From assembly GCA_030639985.1 (NCBI GenBank), contig DAOWKG010000084.1, positions 1 through 18,493 on the forward strand: a DNA stretch of 18,493 nt, read 5' to 3'. Positions 15,489 through 18,493 of the stretch are shown one piece after another. The position numbers and the translations under genes were made by a program. How positions within the stretch are numbered: the stretch's first letter is position 1; every line of letters begins with the position of its first letter. This stretch comes from Desulfuromonadaceae bacterium (GTDB taxonomy: Bacteria; Desulfobacterota; Desulfuromonadia; Desulfuromonadales; Geopsychrobacteraceae). The notes beneath the pieces are model-generated. The model saw nothing but the letters and a program-made list of their open reading frames with translations, did no database searches and had not been told where the DNA came from.

Positions 15489-16330
15489 CACTTGTCCAAC
15501 ATATCTTTAAGGTTGAAAACAATCTCAAATTCCATCGCTTCCGGAAGCGCTTGAGGTAAGTGCTTCGACTTCACAATTGCTCGAGTCAGTGATTCGTCAA
15601 AAACACTATTCCCCGATTTTTTAATAAATTTATAGTGCAACAAAGTTCCCTCACGATTATAAGCCATCTTAACTTCCGCTTCCGGCTTACCCGCTGCCTG
15701 ATATTCAGAAAAAACCCATTGCTGTTGAATAAATTCCTGCACAGAGGCTATGGCACTTACACCAGCTTCATCCCCTTTGCCATCCGCCATACCAACCGGA
15801 GCATCGACAATGGGAGATTCAATTAGACTTTCAGCCAAAGCGGCAGCCTTCAACGCCGCAATTTTGTCTTTATGAGCTTGTGCCGCAACCTTGGCGCGCA
15901 TTTTATCTAATGCCGATTCCCGAACCTTATCTTGAACCTGTGATACCACCGGTTTTGGCTTTGGTTTCGGTTTAGGCTTTACCGGTACAGCTTTTGGCTT
16001 CGGCTTCACCGCTTTCGGTTTCGCTGGGATCGGTTTTGCCTTGGGCTTAACTTTCGGCTTTGGTTTTGGCTTGGCTTTCGGCTTCACCTTGGTTTTCTTT
16101 TTCACCACCGTTGCTTCGGGTCGCCCGGCCTGGGGATTCTTAACGATTTTATTAACCAGATTAACCCGGTAAACCGGCGGCTTTACTATTTCACGTTGAG
16201 GAAAAAGGGGGGAATAATACAGAATCGGCACGAGCAGATGGATTAAAATCGAAGCCAGCAACATCTGCTTGAAACCGGGCTCAAACACCGACTGCAGTTG
16301 TTGCCAACGCTGTTTACGGGAAGATTTCAT
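15488..16330 (-). CDS. tolA: Cell envelope integrity protein TolA (TonB C-terminal fold), 280 aa
   Basis: Inner-membrane protein spanning the periplasm and coupling TolQR motion to TolB/Pal. One membrane helix (about 22-40) carries the SxxxH motif (S27...H31) used for contact with TolQ-type motor proteins. A Lys/Pro-repeat tract (about 77-127, many KPKP units) then forms a stiff spacer; E. coli TolA instead has a long Ala-rich helix. A short helical region (131-170) leads to the C-terminal TonB/TolA domain (about 193-280, VQEFIQQQWVFSEYQAAGKPEAEV). The spacer looks more TonB-like, but position between tolR and tolB settles the call. It starts 9 bp after the tolR stop. Confidence 0.92.
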   Translation of the reverse strand: MKSSRKQRWQQLQSVFEPGFKQMLLASILIHLLVPILYYSPLFPQREIVKPPVYRVNLVNKIVKNPQAGRPEATVVKKKTKVKPKAKPKPKPKVKPKAKPIPAKPKAVKPKPKAVPVKPKPKPKPKPVVSQVQDKVRESALDKMRAKVAAQAHKDKIAALKAAALAESLIESPIVDAPVGMADGKGDEAGVSAIASVQEFIQQQWVFSEYQAAGKPEAEVKMAYNREGTLLHYKFIKKSGNSVFDESLTRAIVKSKHLPQALPEAMEFEIVFNLKDMLDK

Positions 16331-16339
16331 CGAGCAGTG

Positions 16340-16762
16340 CTATTCCTCGGGGAGGCGGGTCACCATCCCAAGTTTTTCTACCCCGGCTTGCTTTACTGCC
16401 GCCATCACCTTAACTACTCGACCGTAAGGAACTTTTTCGTCAGCTTCAAGAAATACTTCACGATCGGGTTTACCTTTTAATGCCTGCTGAATCACCGGTC
16501 CCAGTTTTGACAGTTGCTTGATCTCTGCTTTGCCGATTAATAGTTTACCGCTTCTTGTAAGCGTTATCACCAAAGGTTCCTGTTGCACCGGCAACCCTGG
16601 CGCTTCGGCAACCTCAGGAAGATCGACCTCGACCCCTTGATCAAGCATCGGTGCGGTAACCATAAAGATAATCAACAAGACCAACATGACATCCACGAAT
16701 GGCGTCACATTGATCTGCGACATACTGCTGCGCCGAGCGCTGGATGGACGTCCGAGCTCCAT
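16340..16762 (-). CDS. tolR: Tol-Pal motor protein TolR (ExbD family), 140 aa
   Basis: Inner-membrane component of the proton-driven TolQR motor. A short cytoplasmic N-terminus with SQINVTPFVDVMLVLLIIFMV gives a single membrane helix. It carries the essential proton-binding Asp (D24 here, equivalent to D23 of E. coli TolR). A periplasmic domain (about 45-140) with the ExbD fold follows (PLVITLTRSGKLLIG...VFLEADEKVPYGRVVKVM). The ATG abuts the tolQ stop (TAA-ATG) with no gap, so it is translated by coupling; no good ribosome site of its own is visible. Confidence 0.95.
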   Translation of the reverse strand: MELGRPSSARRSSMSQINVTPFVDVMLVLLIIFMVTAPMLDQGVEVDLPEVAEAPGLPVQQEPLVITLTRSGKLLIGKAEIKQLSKLGPVIQQALKGKPDREVFLEADEKVPYGRVVKVMAAVKQAGVEKLGMVTRLPEE

Positions 16763-17440
16763 TTACTTACCCGATTCCATACGTTCAACGATATTCAAAA
16801 ATTCTTGACTGAAATTATCCATTTCGCCAATCAAAATATTAACCTTGTTGAGAAAATGGTTGTAACCCATAACGGCAGGTATCGCTGCTGCCAAACCAAT
16901 AGCTGTGGCAATCAGTGCTTCGGAAATACCCGGAGCAACTACGGCAAGTGAAGCACTACCGGTAGTTCCGATTCCATGAAAAGCATCCATAATACCCCAA
17001 ACAGTGCCAAACAGGCCGATAAAGGGGGCGGTAGAACCAGTGGTAGCCAAAAAAGTCAGATACTTTTCGAGCCGTTGTGTCTCTTGGGTGGTAGCCCGGC
17101 GCAACGCCCTGCCAACCATTTCGGTAGGATCCATCCGCTGCGAAAAATCACCCGGTTCGTCAGCAGTGGCACTCTTCTTTTTCCACTGCAACATTTCGTG
17201 ATAACCCTCACGAAACAGGTTGGCGATAGGAGAGTTACTGAACTCCTTAAGTCCCTGCCCGACCAGATCAAAACGTTTTTTCGCCCAGAAAAAATCGAGG
17301 AACCGGTCAGACTCCTTGATTGCCTTCTGAATAACCGAGAATTTGTAAAAGATAATCGCCCACGAGACGAGCGAAAAATAGACCAGAATGAGCAGAACCA
17401 GTTTGACAACCGGCCCGGCGTTAAATACCAGCTCCAGCAA
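16763..17440 (-). CDS. tolQ: Tol-Pal motor protein TolQ (ExbB family), 225 aa
   Basis: Inner-membrane proton-channel subunit of the Tol motor, first gene of the tol operon. Three membrane helices are seen (about 10-32, 133-153, 167-190). The conserved pore residues include T146 (GLFGTVWGIM) and T179 (EALIATAIGLAAAIPAV), and the ending HFLNKVNILIGEMDNF is typical. I chose a TTG at 17440: AAGGAG lies 7 nt before it, and the product then has the normal TolQ length and start (LLELVFNAGPVVKLV). The ATG at 17473 would place that ribosome site inside the gene. The promoter lies about 60 bp upstream. Confidence 0.95.
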   Translation of the reverse strand: MLELVFNAGPVVKLVLLILVYFSLVSWAIIFYKFSVIQKAIKESDRFLDFFWAKKRFDLVGQGLKEFSNSPIANLFREGYHEMLQWKKKSATADEPGDFSQRMDPTEMVGRALRRATTQETQRLEKYLTFLATTGSTAPFIGLFGTVWGIMDAFHGIGTTGSASLAVVAPGISEALIATAIGLAAAIPAVMGYNHFLNKVNILIGEMDNFSQEFLNIVERMESGK

Positions 17441-17498
17441 CAGTTTTCTCCTTTTTAGGGCTAAAAATACCAACCGCTAATTAATGCATATCCCAGGG

Positions 17499-17527
17499 AT
17501 TATCGGGTAGCCATCAGTGCAAGTCAA
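17499..17527 (-). promoter_or_regulatory. Sigma70-type promoter of the tolQRAB operon
   Basis: On the - strand TTGACT (17527-17522, 5/6 match) and GATAAT (17504-17499, 5/6 match) are separated by exactly 17 bp. A start near 17492 gives a leader of about 50 nt with AAAAAGGAG near its end. Confidence 0.75.
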
Positions 17528-17582
17528 GCTAACCGCAAAAATATCTCTTCAACACCGCCTTTTGTCCCGCAGTCATAACAAG

Positions 17583-17612
17583 TTATCCACTCTATCCACA
17601 GGGTTGTCCACA
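17583..17612. promoter_or_regulatory. Cluster of three DnaA-box-like 9-mers
   Basis: TTATCCACT (17583-17591), CTATCCACA (17592-17600) and TTGTCCACA (17604-17612) each match the DnaA box TTATCCACA at 8 of 9 positions, all in the same orientation. They lie between the folE2 stop and the tolQ promoter. Possible roles are a minor DnaA titration site, DnaA control of tol expression, or an origin part. No dnaA, dnaN, recF or gyrB is in the window. Confidence 0.5.
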
Positions 17613-17614
17613 GG

Positions 17615-18385
17615 CTAGCCATTTCTGCCTTCAATCATGGCATAAGCAGAATGGTTGTGGATCGACTCAAAATTTTCACATTGCACCTTGAACCAGCGCA
17701 CCTGAGCAACACTGCGCAGCTTTTCGGTTACCGCCCGGACCATATCTTCAACAAACATAGGGTTATCATAGGCCTGCTCGGTTACCGCTTTTTCGTCCTC
17801 GCGCTTGAGCAATGAATAGACCTCACAACTGGCACACGCTTCAATCCACTGGATCAAATCTTCGAGCCAGACATGACCAGAATAGGTGATATGTACCGTT
17901 ACATTGCTACGTTGGTTATGGGCACCACGATCACTGATCTCTTTGGAGCAGGGACATAGCGAAGTAACCGGCACTTCTACCTCAAGCGAAAAGCTGAAAC
18001 TATCGTCCATGGTGCCGATCATCCGGCAGCGATACTCAAGAAGACTGGAAGCCCCGGAAATGGGAGCTTGTTTCTTGATAAAATAGGGGAAAGCAAGTTC
18101 CATATGGGCTTTACTGGCACCCAGGCGGGATTTTATTTCAGCCAGAATTGCTTCCATATTTTCGATGCTGATTTCACCGTGATAGCGATTGAGCACCTCG
18201 ATGAAACGGCTCATATGGGTCCCCTTGAACTGCTCTGGCAAATCTACATACATGTTGACCCGGGCGACGGTATGTTGCCGTTCATTGTATTTATCCTGCA
18301 CCACAATCGGATAATGGATATCCTTAATCCCCACCTGATCAATGGCAATATTGCGAGTATCACGACTCTGTTGCATATCGGGCAT
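17615..18385 (-). CDS. folE2: GTP cyclohydrolase FolE2 (type IB), 256 aa
   Basis: Makes 7,8-dihydroneopterin triphosphate from GTP, the first step to folate (and often to queuosine). The family core is present: RQHTVARVNMYVDLP, FKGTHMSRF, HMELAFPYFIKKQAP, the motif TSLCPCSKEISDRGAHNQRS, and FVEDMVR. C144 and H156, 12 residues apart, and possibly E198 and H243 match the metal-ligand spacing I recall for the Neisseria enzyme. FolE2 tolerates metals other than zinc. The start is set at MPDMQ, the usual family N-terminus, with only a weak ribosome site. A GTG at 18400 with AAGGA 10 nt upstream is an alternative. The frame continues to 18487 but that part is not family-like. It ends 174 bp before tolQ. 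Confidence 0.94.
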   Translation of the reverse strand: MPDMQQSRDTRNIAIDQVGIKDIHYPIVVQDKYNERQHTVARVNMYVDLPEQFKGTHMSRFIEVLNRYHGEISIENMEAILAEIKSRLGASKAHMELAFPYFIKKQAPISGASSLLEYRCRMIGTMDDSFSFSLEVEVPVTSLCPCSKEISDRGAHNQRSNVTVHITYSGHVWLEDLIQWIEACASCEVYSLLKREDEKAVTEQAYDNPMFVEDMVRAVTEKLRSVAQVRWFKVQCENFESIHNHSAYAMIEGRNG

Positions 18386-18493
18386 AGTTGAAATAACCAC
18401 TCTATTTTTGTCCTTTATCAATATAGGCAACGGGATCAGTGCCCCCGGCATCGGCAAATCCCTGTAAACGGAGGCGACACGAATCACACTCCC

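Noticed and set aside
17615..18487. FolE2 starting at 18487
   Set aside because: The first 34 residues are not like FolE2, whose N-terminus is normally MPDxQ; the later start fits the family.
1..18493. CRISPR arrays, tRNA or rRNA genes, intact transposase or phage genes
   Set aside because: None seen: no regularly spaced direct repeats, no tRNA cloverleaf sequences noticed, and no transposase or integrase motifs in any frame.

Overview
The window reads like a mid-GC, Gram-negative, probably anaerobic bacterium. The gene set (a complete Tol-Pal system with CpoB, FolE2-type GTP cyclohydrolase, a CpxRA-like two-component pair, PilZ and Prc) together with a probable selenocysteine-encoding small gene points to Desulfobacterota, most likely the Desulfuromonadia (Geobacter/Desulfuromonas/Pelobacter relatives). 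That placement is inference; there is no rRNA in the window.

Layout. 1-1928 (+): the 3' part of an OmpR-family response regulator, starting at its phospho-acceptor Asp codon, and a 456-aa sensor kinase overlapping it by one base. 2002-2169 (+): a very short gene with a strong ribosome binding site whose frame is interrupted once by TGA. A bulged-U hairpin with a G-initial loop lies 25 nt past that TGA, and an intrinsic terminator follows the later TAA. I read it as a 55-aa, single-membrane-span selenoprotein; it is the most interesting item here. 2230-4476 (-): cardiolipin synthase, a 110-aa protein with four zinc ribbons, and a PilZ protein. 4688-6787 (+): periplasmic tail-specific protease Prc. 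6813-9405: a divergent znuA / znuCB high-affinity zinc importer with a clear Zur-type operator between the two arms. 9400-10149 (-): an RNase Z-like metallo-beta-lactamase hydrolase. 10256-11992 (+): a KefB-type cation/proton antiporter with two CBS domains. 11993-12624: no gene, but a dense run of ten stem-loops, probably a REP/MITE-like interspersed element. 12625-17440 (-): the Tol-Pal cluster, transcribed tolQ, tolR, tolA, tolB, pal, cpoB. 17615-18385 (-): folE2. Three DnaA-box-like 9-mers sit between folE2 and the tolQ promoter.

How the genes work together. TolQRA use the proton motive force to act on TolB and Pal at the outer membrane, and CpoB links this to peptidoglycan synthesis. The sequence suggests tolQRAB is one unit with a good sigma70 promoter. 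pal has its own promoter and is closed by a strong terminator before cpoB, so Pal is probably made at a different level. Envelope upkeep is a recurring theme (two-component pair, cardiolipin synthase, Prc, Tol-Pal). Zinc is a second one: ZnuABC, its Zur box, and the FolE2 family, which in other bacteria replaces zinc-dependent FolE during zinc shortage.
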